Shown here piece by piece: positions 16,630-25,392 of a DNA stretch of 64,000 nt. How positions within the stretch are numbered: the first letter of the stretch is position 1; every line of letters starts with the position of its first letter. Source of the stretch: Mycolicibacterium pulveris (GTDB lineage: Bacteria > Actinomycetota > Actinomycetes > Mycobacteriales > Mycobacteriaceae); assembly GCF_010725725.1 (NCBI RefSeq), contig NZ_AP022599.1:1054001-1118000 (forward strand), written 5' to 3'. The position numbers and the translations under genes are program-made. The notes under the pieces were generated by a model. The model did not search any database, was not told the DNA's origin, and saw nothing but the letters and a program-made list of their open reading frames with translations.

Positions 16630-17724
16630 ATGGACTTCCGCTACAGCACAGAACAGCTCGACTTCCGAGAGTCGCTGCGCGGCCTGCTTTCTGAGGCGGC
16701 TCCCCCCGCTCGCGTGCGCGAGGTCGCCGCGGCCCAGGGTCTTGACGAACAGCTGTGGCAGCGGCTCTGCAGCGAGGCCGAGCTGCCGGCGCTGCACGTG
16801 CCGCCCGAGCACGGCGGAGCCGGCGGCACCCTGGTGGAGGCCGCCATCGTCTTCGAAGAGCTCGGCCGTGCGCTGACGCCGGTTCCGTTGGCGGGCATCG
16901 TCTTCACGATCGAGGCCGTGCTGCGGATGGGTGACGACGAACAGCGGCGCCGTCTGCTCCCCGGGTTGCTGACCGGCGAGTTGATCGGAGCATTCGCGGC
17001 GACGGCGCCGGACGCCACCGACCCCTCGACGGCCCCGGTGCGGGCCGTCGGCGCCGATGGCCGCGTCGAGCTGTCCGGCGAGTGCTCGCCGGTGCTGCAC
17101 GGCCGCATCGCGGACGTGTTCGTGGTGCCGGCCGCCCAGCGCGACGGCTCGCTCGGGTGGTACCTGGTGACCGCCGATGCCCCCGGGGTCACGGTCGCGC
17201 CGCTGCCGTCGTTCGACAGCACCCGGCCGGTCGCCCGGGTCACGTTGCAGCAGGCGCCCGCCGAAGCGCTGGCGTCGTGCGAGGGCTGGCAGCGGGTGCT
17301 CGACGTGGCCCGCGTGCTGTTGGCCGCCGAGTCGCTCGGCGGCGCCGAGGCGTGCCTCGCGCTGTCGGTCGACTACGCCTGCAGCAGACGGCAGTTCGGA
17401 CGACCGATCGGATCGTTTCAGGCGGTCAAGCACGCCTGCGCCGAGATGATGATCGAGATCGACGCCACCCGGGTCGCGGTCATGTTCGCCGCCATGAGCG
17501 CCACGGACCCCGAGGAACTCGCGATCACCGCACCGTTGGTCAAGGCACAGGCCGCCGACACCTTCGCCATGTGCGCGGGCTCTGCGATGCAGGTGCACGG
17601 CGGCATCGCGTTCACCTGGGAGCACGACATCCACATGTACTTCCGCCGCGCCAAGACCACCCAGGCCCTGTTCGGCAGCAGCACCCACCACCGGGCGCTG
17701 CTCGCCGACCGCGCCGGGTTGTAG
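16630..17724 (+). CDS. fadE18: Acyl-CoA dehydrogenase partner subunit (FadE18-like)
   Basis: This 364-residue divergent acyl-CoA dehydrogenase has the overall fold markers: PPEHGGAGGTLVEAAIVFEELGRALTPVP near the N-terminus, then CSRRQFGRPIGSFQAVKHACAEM and MQVHGGIAFTWEHDIHMYFRRAK. The C-terminal EGTNEI element is absent. It is most likely the beta subunit of a heteromeric enzyme with FadE17. It begins 1 bp after fadE17 stops. Its length equals that recalled for Rv1933c (fadE18, 363 residues). Confidence 0.88.
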   Translation: MDFRYSTEQLDFRESLRGLLSEAAPPARVREVAAAQGLDEQLWQRLCSEAELPALHVPPEHGGAGGTLVEAAIVFEELGRALTPVPLAGIVFTIEAVLRMGDDEQRRRLLPGLLTGELIGAFAATAPDATDPSTAPVRAVGADGRVELSGECSPVLHGRIADVFVVPAAQRDGSLGWYLVTADAPGVTVAPLPSFDSTRPVARVTLQQAPAEALASCEGWQRVLDVARVLLAAESLGGAEACLALSVDYACSRRQFGRPIGSFQAVKHACAEMMIEIDATRVAVMFAAMSATDPEELAITAPLVKAQAADTFAMCAGSAMQVHGGIAFTWEHDIHMYFRRAKTTQALFGSSTHHRALLADRAGL

Positions 17725-17748
17725 CCCACGTCCGGAAGGGAGCCGACG

Positions 17749-20700
17749 ATGACCATCTCACCTCCTGCGGCGCGTCTGTCACCGTCGACGGGTATCTCGC
17801 TCAGCGATGTCCTCGCCCGGCACGCACTCGTGCGACCGGACCACGTCGCGTTCGTCGACTCCCGGCGGCGATGCACCTTCGCAGAGCTCGATGAGCGGGT
17901 CACCCGGCTGGCAGACGCGCTGTCGGCGCGCGGCGTCGGTCGCGGCGACCGGGTCGCCGTGCTGGGCCTCAACAGACTGGAGGTCGTCGAAACCTGGTTC
18001 GCCGCACTGCGTCTAGGCGCGATCGTTGTGCCGGTGAACTTCCGGTTCGTCGCCGACGAGATCGGCTACGTGCTCTCCGACAGCGGTGCCGCCGCGCTGG
18101 TGGTGGATGTGGCCCTGGCCGAGGTGGCCGAGCAGGCCCGTGCGGCCGCGCCATCGGTGCACACCGTGCTCACGATCGGCGCGGACTACGAGGACGCCGT
18201 CGCGCAAGCCACCGACCACCCGCTCGACGCCGCCGCCGCGGCCGGCGACGAAGACCCCGCATTCATCGTGTACACCTCCGGGACCACGGGCTTCCCCAAG
18301 GGCGCGGTGCTCACCCACCGCAACCTCTACCTGCACGCGTTCAGCTCGATCGCCACCCTGGGCCACATCGACGACGACTGCTGGATGGGTGTCGCCCCGC
18401 TGTTCCACACCGCGGGGATCTCGGGCATGCTGCCCGCCTACCTGACCGGCGGCCGGGTCGTGATTCCGCCGTCGGGCGGTTTCGACGCCGAAGCGGCGGT
18501 CCGCATGATCGTCGACGAGAACGTGTCGTCGTGCTTCATGACGCCCGCGCAGTGGCAGGTCGTCTGCGCGCTGGACAACCTCGCCGACTTCGATCTGTCC
18601 CGGCTGCGGCGCGTCTGGTGGGGTGCCGCGCCGGCGTCGACGACGTTGCTGCAGAACATGATCGACGCATTTCCCCAGGCCGAGATCGTCGCGGCGTTCG
18701 GTCAGACCGAATGCAGCCCGATCACCTGCCTGCTCCGGGGGCAGGACGCGGTGCGCAAGATCGGCTCGGTGGGCAGGCCGATGCTCAACGTCGAGGTCCG
18801 CATCGTCGACGAGGACATGAACGACGTCCCGGCCGGGGCCGTCGGCGAGATCGTGTACCTGGGTCCGCTGGTGATGAAGGAGTACTGGAACAAACCCGTC
18901 GAGACCGCCGAAGCCTTCCGCGGCGGGTGGTTTCACTCCGGCGACCTGGTCCGGCAGGACCCGGACGGCTACATTTATGTGGTCGACCGGAAGAAGGACA
19001 TGATCATCTCGGGCGGAGAGAACATCTACAGCGCCGAGGTGGAAAACGTCCTGGCGGCCGAACCGAAAGTCGCCGAGGTGGCGGTGATCGGCGTGCCCGA
19101 TCAGGATTGGGGCGAGACACCGATGGCGGTGATCGTGCCGCGCGATCCCGCCGACCCGCCGACCGAGGCCGACATCGAATCGCAATGCCGGGCGCACCTG
19201 GCCGCGTACAAACGGCCCAGGCGCATCGCCGTCGTCGAGGAACTGCCGCGCAACGCGGCGGGCAAGGTCTTGAAGAACGTGCTGCGCGACACGTACGCCG
19301 CGGCACCGTCCTACGCGGCGGGATCGACCGACGTTCCGCTGCTCGAGGAGACCATCGGGGCCAACTTCGAACGCACGGTCTCGGCTCATCCCGACGTCGA
19401 GGCGCTCGTCGACGTCGGCTCCGGCCGCCGCTGGACCTATGCCGAGCTCAACACCGAAATCGACGTCGTGGCAAGGGGTTTGATGGCCAGCGGGGTCGCC
19501 GCGGGTGACCGGGTCGGGATCTGGGCGCCCAACTGCGCGGAATGGACGATCCTGCAGTACGCCACCGCGAAGATCGGCGCGATCCTGGTGACGGTCAACC
19601 CCGCCTACCGCACCCACGAGCTGTCGTACGTGCTGGGGCACTCCGGCATCCGGATGTTGGTGGCGGCAACGGAGTTCAAGACGTCGAACTACCGGCAGAT
19701 GGTCGAAGAGGTGCGCCCGCAGGCGCCGGACCTGACCGAGGTGGTGTTCATCGGCACCGACGACTGGCAACGGCTGCGGCAACGGGCCGACGGCGTCCCG
19801 GTCGACGACCTGCGGTCACGGATGAGCGCGTTGACACCGTCGGACGCCATCAACATCCAATACACGTCGGGCACAACGGGTGCCCCGAAGGGCGCGGTGC
19901 TGTCGCACCGCAACATCCTCAACAACGGGTTCTTCGTCACCGAGCTCATCAACCTGCGGCCGCACGATCGGCTGTGCATCCCGGTGCCGTTCTACCACTG
20001 CTTCGGCATGGTGATGGGCAATCTCGGGGTCACCACGCACGGCGCGACCATGGTGATTCCGGCGCCCGGCTTCGATCCCGCGGCGACGTTGGCCGCCATC
20101 GAAAGCGAGCGCTGCACCGCCGTTTACGGGGTGCCGACCATGTTCGTGGCGATGCTCGCCCACCCGGATCTGGCCGACCGCGACGTGTCGTCGCTGCGCA
20201 CCGGAATCATGGCGGGCGCCACCTGCCCGATGGAGCTGATGAAGCGCTGCATCAACGAGCTGAACATGTCGGAGGTGGCGATCGCCTACGGCATGACCGA
20301 GACCTCGCCGGTGTCGTGTCAGACCCGCATCGACGACGACCTGGAACGGCGCACCGCCACCGTCGGGCGCGTGCACCCGCACGTCGAGATCAAGGTCGTC
20401 GATCCCGACACCGGGGCCACCGTGCGGCGCGGCATGCCGGGCGAGTTCTGCACCCGCGGCTACTCGGTGATGACCGGCTACTGGAATGACGAGGCCAAGA
20501 CCCGCGAGGCCATCGACGAGGACGGCTGGATGCACACCGGCGATCTCGCCGTGATGCGCGAGGACGGCTACTGCCAGATCGTCGGGCGCATCAAGGACAT
20601 GGTGATCCGCGGCGGCGAGAACGTCTACCCACGTGAGATCGAGGACTTCCTGCACTCACACCCCGACATCGAGGACGTCCAGGTGATCGGCGTTCCCGAC

Positions 20701-20916
20701 GACGTCTACGGCGAGGAGATCTGCGCCTGGATCAAGATGCGGTCGGGCTGCGAGCCGTTGGACGCCGCCGCGGTGCGCGAGTACGCCACCGGAAAACTCG
20801 CGCACTACAAGATCCCGCGCTATGTCCGCGTCGTCGATGAATTCCCGATGACCGTCACCGGCAAGGTCCGCAAGGTGGACATGCGCGCGGAGACGATCCG
20901 GATGCTCAACCTCTGA
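17749..20916 (+). CDS. Fused double acyl-CoA synthetase (two complete AMP-binding ligase modules)
   Basis: This is a 1055-residue chain carrying two whole ANL-superfamily ligases. Module 1 (about 1-520) has YTSGTTGFPKGAVLTHRN, FGQTECSP, GGWFHSGD and the catalytic-lysine tail RNAAGKVLK. Module 2 (about 535-1055, FadD35-like) has YTSGTTGAPKGAVLSHRN, YGMTETSPVS, GWMHTGD and TVTGKVRK. Both look active. The linker YAAAPSYAAGSTDVPLLEET still resembles the N-terminus of a free-standing ligase, so the fusion is recent, or a single-base error has joined two tandem genes. It follows fadE18 by 24 bp with RBS GGAAGGGAG and should supply CoA esters to the EchA13/FadE enzymes. Confidence 0.88.
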   Translation: MTISPPAARLSPSTGISLSDVLARHALVRPDHVAFVDSRRRCTFAELDERVTRLADALSARGVGRGDRVAVLGLNRLEVVETWFAALRLGAIVVPVNFRFVADEIGYVLSDSGAAALVVDVALAEVAEQARAAAPSVHTVLTIGADYEDAVAQATDHPLDAAAAAGDEDPAFIVYTSGTTGFPKGAVLTHRNLYLHAFSSIATLGHIDDDCWMGVAPLFHTAGISGMLPAYLTGGRVVIPPSGGFDAEAAVRMIVDENVSSCFMTPAQWQVVCALDNLADFDLSRLRRVWWGAAPASTTLLQNMIDAFPQAEIVAAFGQTECSPITCLLRGQDAVRKIGSVGRPMLNVEVRIVDEDMNDVPAGAVGEIVYLGPLVMKEYWNKPVETAEAFRGGWFHSGDLVRQDPDGYIYVVDRKKDMIISGGENIYSAEVENVLAAEPKVAEVAVIGVPDQDWGETPMAVIVPRDPADPPTEADIESQCRAHLAAYKRPRRIAVVEELPRNAAGKVLKNVLRDTYAAAPSYAAGSTDVPLLEETIGANFERTVSAHPDVEALVDVGSGRRWTYAELNTEIDVVARGLMASGVAAGDRVGIWAPNCAEWTILQYATAKIGAILVTVNPAYRTHELSYVLGHSGIRMLVAATEFKTSNYRQMVEEVRPQAPDLTEVVFIGTDDWQRLRQRADGVPVDDLRSRMSALTPSDAINIQYTSGTTGAPKGAVLSHRNILNNGFFVTELINLRPHDRLCIPVPFYHCFGMVMGNLGVTTHGATMVIPAPGFDPAATLAAIESERCTAVYGVPTMFVAMLAHPDLADRDVSSLRTGIMAGATCPMELMKRCINELNMSEVAIAYGMTETSPVSCQTRIDDDLERRTATVGRVHPHVEIKVVDPDTGATVRRGMPGEFCTRGYSVMTGYWNDEAKTREAIDEDGWMHTGDLAVMREDGYCQIVGRIKDMVIRGGENVYPREIEDFLHSHPDIEDVQVIGVPDDVYGEEICAWIKMRSGCEPLDAAAVREYATGKLAHYKIPRYVRVVDEFPMTVTGKVRKVDMRAETIRMLNL

Positions 20917-20926
20917 CCCCACCGCA

Positions 20927-20984
20927 CCGAAACTGCGCACAGATCGCGATTTCGGCCGCGATCGCGATCTCCCCGCAGTCTCGG
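20927..20984 (+). terminator. Long hairpin after the double-ligase gene
   Basis: A 24-nt arm (20927-20950) and its inverted copy (20961-20984) match at 20 of 24 positions, with a perfect 10-bp inner stem (AGATCGCGAT/ATCGCGATCT) around a 10-nt loop. It begins 10 bp after the ligase stop. There is no T-tract, as is common for mycobacterial terminators. The next gene runs in the same direction, so it may insulate mmsA from the island. Confidence 0.6.
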
Positions 20985-21017
20985 CGCGCACCCCCCTTGC
21001 GGACGCCTCTCACGCAT

Positions 21018-21042
21018 TACTAGGATATCCAACTATCTAGTA
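21018..21042. promoter_or_regulatory. Imperfect inverted repeat immediately upstream of mmsA
   Basis: TACTAGGATA (21018-21027) faces TATCTAGTA (21034-21042): the arms pair with one bulged G across six bases. It ends 3 bp before the purine-rich RBS region of mmsA, so a bound protein would block transcription or initiation. The regulator is unknown. Confidence 0.45.
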
Positions 21043-21057
21043 GCGAGGGGCAGGGCC

Positions 21058-22578
21058 ATGACCAAGCAGATTCCACATTTCATCAACGGCAAGCGCACCG
21101 CCGGCGAGTCCAAGCGCACCGCCGACGTGTTGAACCCGAGCACCGGCAAGGTGCAGGCCAAGGTGTCGATGGCCTCGGCCGCCGACGTCGACGCCGCGGT
21201 CGCCGGCGCCGTCGAGGCGCAGAAGGAGTGGGCGGCGTGGAACCCGCAGCGACGGGCCCGGGTCATGATGAAGTTCATCGACCTGGTCAACCAGAACATC
21301 GACGAGCTCGCCGAACTGCTTTCCCTCGAGCACGGTAAGACGCTGGCCGACTCACGCGGAGACGTCCAGCGCGGCATCGAGGTCATCGAGTTCTCGATCG
21401 GCATCCCGCACCTGATGAAGGGCGAGTACACCGAGGGCGCGGGCCCGGGCATCGACGTGTTTTCGATGCGCCAGCCGCTCGGCGTGGTCGCGGGCATCAC
21501 CCCGTTCAACTTCCCGGCGATGATCCCGCTGTGGAAGGCGGGTCCGGCGCTGGCGTGCGGAAACGCGTTCATCCTCAAGCCATCCGAGCGTGACCCTTCG
21601 GTGCCGCTGCGGCTGGGCGAACTGTTCATCGAGGCCGGCCTTCCGCCCGGTGTGTTCCAGGTGGTGCACGGCGACAAGGAAGCCGTCGACGCGATCCTCG
21701 AGCACCCCACCATCGCCGCCGTCGGGTTCGTCGGCAGCTCCGACATCGCGCAGTACATCTACGCGGGCGCGGCGGCCAACGGGAAGCGCTCGCAGTGCTT
21801 CGGCGGCGCCAAGAACCACATGATCGTCATGCCGGACGCGGACCTCGATCAGGCGGTCGACGCCCTGATCGGCGCCGGCTACGGCAGCGCCGGGGAACGT
21901 TGCATGGCGATCAGCGTGGCGGTCCCGGTCGGTGAGGAAACCGCCGATCGCCTGCGCGCCAGGCTGGTCGAGCGCATCAACAATCTGCGGGTGGGCCACA
22001 GCCTGGACCCCAAGGCCGACTACGGCCCCCTGGTTACCGAGGCCGCCCTGCAGCGGGTGCGCGACTACATCGCCCAGGGCGTGGAGGCCGGCGCCGAGAT
22101 CGTGGTCGACGGCCGCGAACGCGCCAGCGACGAATTGCAATTCGGTGACGACAGCCTCGAAGAGGGCTTCTTCATCGGACCCACCCTGTTCGACCACGTC
22201 ACCACCGACATGTCGATCTACACCGACGAAATCTTCGGGCCGGTGCTGTGCATCGTGCGCGCGCACGACTACGACGAGGCGCTGCGGCTGCCCTCCGAGC
22301 ACGAATACGGCAACGGCGTCGCGATCTTCACCCGCGACGGCGACGCGGCCCGCGACTTCGTGTCCCGCGTGCAGGTCGGCATGGTCGGCGTCAACGTGCC
22401 GATCCCGGTGCCGGTGGCCTACCACACCTTCGGCGGCTGGAAACGCTCCGGCTTCGGCGACCTCAACCAGCACGGCCCGCATTCGATCTTGTTCTACACC
22501 AAGACCAAGACCGTCACCCAGCGGTGGCCGTCCGGCATCAAGGATGGCGCGGAGTTCGTGCTGCCGACCATGAAGTAG
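21058..22578 (+). CDS. mmsA: Methylmalonate-semialdehyde dehydrogenase (CoA-acylating)
   Basis: This 506-residue aldehyde dehydrogenase of the ALDH6 type oxidises (methyl)malonate semialdehyde to propionyl-CoA or acetyl-CoA in valine, thymine and propionate-related catabolism. Diagnostic segments are TPFNFPAMIPLWK, FVGSSDIAQYIY, the GGAKNHMIV region lacking the usual ALDH glutamate, and the catalytic Cys in GYGSAGERCMA. The C-terminus has FGGWKRSGFGD. It leads an operon with fadE9 (7 bp) and mmsB, in the same order as Rv0753c-Rv0751c. Confidence 0.95.
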   Translation: MTKQIPHFINGKRTAGESKRTADVLNPSTGKVQAKVSMASAADVDAAVAGAVEAQKEWAAWNPQRRARVMMKFIDLVNQNIDELAELLSLEHGKTLADSRGDVQRGIEVIEFSIGIPHLMKGEYTEGAGPGIDVFSMRQPLGVVAGITPFNFPAMIPLWKAGPALACGNAFILKPSERDPSVPLRLGELFIEAGLPPGVFQVVHGDKEAVDAILEHPTIAAVGFVGSSDIAQYIYAGAAANGKRSQCFGGAKNHMIVMPDADLDQAVDALIGAGYGSAGERCMAISVAVPVGEETADRLRARLVERINNLRVGHSLDPKADYGPLVTEAALQRVRDYIAQGVEAGAEIVVDGRERASDELQFGDDSLEEGFFIGPTLFDHVTTDMSIYTDEIFGPVLCIVRAHDYDEALRLPSEHEYGNGVAIFTRDGDAARDFVSRVQVGMVGVNVPIPVPVAYHTFGGWKRSGFGDLNQHGPHSILFYTKTKTVTQRWPSGIKDGAEFVLPTMK

Positions 22579-22585
22579 GGGTTTC

Positions 22586-23752
22586 GTGGATTACTTCGGG
22601 CTCGACGACGACGAGCGGGTGATCGCCGAGACGGCGGCCTCGTTCGCCGAGAAGCGCCTCGCGCCACACGCTTTGGAGTGGGATGCCACCAAGCACTTCC
22701 CCACCGACGTGTTGCGCGAGGCGGCCGAGCTCGGCATGGCGGCGATCTACTGCCGCGACGACGTCGGCGGCAGCGAGCTGCGCCGGATCGACGCGGTGCG
22801 GATCTTCGAGGAACTCGCCAAGGCCGATCCCACCGTCGCGGCGTTCCTGTCGATCCACAACATGTGCGCCTGGATGGTCGACACCTTCGGCACCCACGAA
22901 CAACGCAAGTCGTGGGTGCCGAGGCTGGCGTCGATGGAGGCCATCGCCAGCTACTGCCTGACCGAACCCGGCGCGGGGTCCGACGCGAGCGCGTTGCGCA
23001 CCAAGGCCGTCCGCGCCGGCGGTGACTATGTGCTCGACGGCGTCAAACAGTTCATCTCCGGCGCCGGGTCGTCCGACGTTTACGTGGTGATGGCCCGCAC
23101 CGGCGAGGACGGACCTCGCGGCATCTCGACCTTCCTCGTCGAAAAGGACTCGCCCGGGCTGAGTTTCGGCGCCGACGAGCTGAAGATGGGCTGGAACGCC
23201 CAGCCGACCGCGCAGGTGGTCTTCGAAGGCGTCCGGGTGCCCGCCGACGCGATGCTCGGCGGCGCCGACGGTGAAGGCACGGGCTTCGGCATCGCGATGC
23301 AGGGCCTCAACGGCGGCCGGATCAACATCGCCGCGTGTTCGCTGGGCGGCGCGCAGGCCGCCCACGACAAGGCGACGCGGTACCTCGCCGATCGCCACGC
23401 GTTCGGCGGTGCGCTGCTCGACGAGCCGACCATCCGGTTCACCCTCGCCGACATGGCCACCGCGTTGCAGACCTCGCGAGTGCTGTTGTGGCGCGCGGCC
23501 ACCGCGCTCGACGAGAACCACCCGCGGAAAGTGGAGTTGTGCGCGATGGCCAAACGCTATGTCACCGACTCCTGCTACGACGTCGCCGACCAGGCGCTGC
23601 AGTTGCACGGCGGCTACGGATATCTGCGCGAGTACGGGCTGGAGAAGATCGTCCGCGATCTGCGGGTGCATCGGATCCTGGAGGGAACAAACGAGATCAT
23701 GCGCGTGGTCATCGGCAGAGCAGAAGCGGCCAAGGCCCGCGCAGCGACATAG
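22586..23752 (+). CDS. fadE9: Acyl-CoA dehydrogenase FadE9 (probable isobutyryl-CoA dehydrogenase)
   Basis: This 388-residue acyl-CoA dehydrogenase has the complete signature set: YCLTEPGAGSDASALRT, KQFISGAGSSDVYVVMART, and LHGGYGYLREYGLEKIVRDLRVHRILEGTNEIM with the catalytic Glu in the last motif. The gene lies between mmsA and mmsB, which points to isobutyryl-CoA (valine) oxidation. GTG at 22586 is the start, with TAGGGG just upstream overlapping the end of mmsA. Family and operon position agree with Rv0752c. Confidence 0.93.
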   Translation: MDYFGLDDDERVIAETAASFAEKRLAPHALEWDATKHFPTDVLREAAELGMAAIYCRDDVGGSELRRIDAVRIFEELAKADPTVAAFLSIHNMCAWMVDTFGTHEQRKSWVPRLASMEAIASYCLTEPGAGSDASALRTKAVRAGGDYVLDGVKQFISGAGSSDVYVVMARTGEDGPRGISTFLVEKDSPGLSFGADELKMGWNAQPTAQVVFEGVRVPADAMLGGADGEGTGFGIAMQGLNGGRINIAACSLGGAQAAHDKATRYLADRHAFGGALLDEPTIRFTLADMATALQTSRVLLWRAATALDENHPRKVELCAMAKRYVTDSCYDVADQALQLHGGYGYLREYGLEKIVRDLRVHRILEGTNEIMRVVIGRAEAAKARAAT

Positions 23753-23771
23753 GCGACATAGGAGATTAACC

Positions 23772-24644
23772 ATGAGCACGGTCGCGTTTTTGGGGTTGGG
23801 CCACATGGGCGGGCCGATGGCGGCGAACCTTGTCGCCGCGGGCCACACCGTGCACGGGTTCGACCCGGTGCCGGACCTGCGGGACGCGGCCGCCGGGGCG
23901 GGCGTTCAGCCCTTCGACAGCGGCGCCGCGGCCGTCGATGCCGCCGATGTCGTCATCACCTCGCTTCCCAACGGGGACATCGTCAAATCGTGCTACGCCG
24001 AGGCGTTGCCCGCGGCGAAGGACGGCGCCCTGTTCATCGACACCTCGACGATCTCCGTCGACGACGCCCGCGCGGTGCACCAGCAGGCGCTCGACCGCGG
24101 TCTCGCCCAACTCGACGCGCCGGTGTCCGGCGGGGTGAAGGGCGCAACGGCGGGCACGTTGGCGTTCATGGTCGGCGGCGAGGACGACGCCGTTGAGCGG
24201 GCCCGGCCGGTGCTGGAACCGTTGGCGGGCAAGATCATCCACTGCGGGCCATCCGGCACGGGCCAGGCCGCCAAACTGTGCAACAACATGGTGCTCGCGG
24301 TGCAGCAGATCGCCATCGGCGAGGCGTTCGTACTGGCCGAGAAGCTGGGCCTGCCGGCCCAGTCCCTGTTCGACGTCATCACCGGCGCGACCGGCAACTG
24401 CTGGGCCGTGCACACCAATTGCCCGGTGCCGGGCCCGGTGCCGACCTCACCTGCCAACAACGACTTCAAGCCGGGGTTCGCCACCGCGTTGATGAACAAG
24501 GACCTCGGCCTGGCGATGGCCGCGGTCAAGTCGACGAATGCCAAAGCGCCGCTTGGCAGTCACGCCGCGCAGATCTACGCCGAGTTCAACGCCGACCACG
24601 CCGACAAGGATTTCAGCGCGGTGATCGAACTGCTGCGCAGCTGA
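23772..24644 (+). CDS. mmsB: 3-hydroxyisobutyrate dehydrogenase
   Basis: This 290-residue beta-hydroxyacid dehydrogenase oxidises 3-hydroxyisobutyrate to methylmalonate semialdehyde, the substrate of MmsA. It has the Rossmann motif FLGLGHMGGPMAANL, the substrate-binding DAPVSGGVKGATAGTL, and the catalytic Lys in GTGQAAKLCNN. The ATG at 23772 is preceded by GGAGA. It is the third gene of the mms operon. It ends 2 bp before the convergent nitroreductase gene, leaving no room for a separate terminator. Confidence 0.94.
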   Translation: MSTVAFLGLGHMGGPMAANLVAAGHTVHGFDPVPDLRDAAAGAGVQPFDSGAAAVDAADVVITSLPNGDIVKSCYAEALPAAKDGALFIDTSTISVDDARAVHQQALDRGLAQLDAPVSGGVKGATAGTLAFMVGGEDDAVERARPVLEPLAGKIIHCGPSGTGQAAKLCNNMVLAVQQIAIGEAFVLAEKLGLPAQSLFDVITGATGNCWAVHTNCPVPGPVPTSPANNDFKPGFATALMNKDLGLAMAAVKSTNAKAPLGSHAAQIYAEFNADHADKDFSAVIELLRS

Positions 24645-24646
24645 TC

Positions 24647-25360
24647 TCAGCGGTTGCCCGACGACGCGTCGAGCCAGGCGCGGTTGCCGTACCCGTCGAG
24701 GTGGACGACCTCTTGGACCGGCTTGCGGGTCGTGGGTCCGTATCGACCGCGCGGCCAACCGAGCGGCACGACGCACACCGGCGTCACCGTCAGCGGCAGG
24801 CCCAGGATTCGTCGCGCAGACGTCACGCTCCACAGCGGCAGGGTGATCAGCGACGCGCCGAGCCCCATCGCCCGTGCGGCCAGCAACAGATTCTGCACGC
24901 TGGGATAGATCGAACCGAAGAACGTCGTCTCCCCCACGAACGGGGACGGCGCGTACGGTAACCGCATGCCGCCGCGCAAGCACGGCACGACAAGGACCGG
25001 GATCTCGCCGAAATGGTCGACCTGCCATTGCGTGGCCCGCAGCATCTTCTGCATCGATTCGTCCCCTGCGACGACGCGCCGGCCGATCGCGCCGTAGAGC
25101 GACCAAGCTTGGCGATACCGCCTGCCGAGTTGCTCCTTGACGCTCCGGTCCTTCACCACGATGAATTCCCAGTTCTGCCCGTTGGACCCGGTCGGGGCCC
25201 GCAGCGCCAACTCGATGCACTTGAGCACGACGGCATCGTCGACGGGATCGGGAAGCACGCGGCGCACCGCGCGCTGGGTCATCATCGCCTCGACCAGAGG
25301 CATGTTCACGCGGGCGAGCGCTTCTTCGGCGGTCGGAATGGCGGTGGGAATGTCGGCCAT
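24647..25360 (-). CDS. Nitroreductase-family flavoprotein
   Basis: This is a 237-residue member of the FMN-dependent nitroreductase fold. The N-terminal FMN-binding pattern MTQRAVRRVLPDPVDD is followed by ALRAPTGSNGQNWEFIVVKD, then a dimer/FMN region SVQNLLLAARAMGLGASL. Members reduce nitro groups, quinones or flavins, and some cleave aromatic rings or iodotyrosine; the role here is unknown. It lies 32 bp after the HAD gene in the same direction and ends against mmsB. Confidence 0.9.
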   Translation of the reverse strand: MADIPTAIPTAEEALARVNMPLVEAMMTQRAVRRVLPDPVDDAVVLKCIELALRAPTGSNGQNWEFIVVKDRSVKEQLGRRYRQAWSLYGAIGRRVVAGDESMQKMLRATQWQVDHFGEIPVLVVPCLRGGMRLPYAPSPFVGETTFFGSIYPSVQNLLLAARAMGLGASLITLPLWSVTSARRILGLPLTVTPVCVVPLGWPRGRYGPTTRKPVQEVVHLDGYGNRAWLDASSGNR

Positions 25361-25392
25361 TGATCGAAACTACCGCGCCGACCGACTAGACG

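Noticed and set aside
18013..19782. 589-codon open frame on the minus strand opposite the double ligase gene
   Set aside because: It mirrors the sense codons of the ligase, is rich in Arg/Gly/His/Pro, and has no domain, while the plus strand shows two complete ligases.
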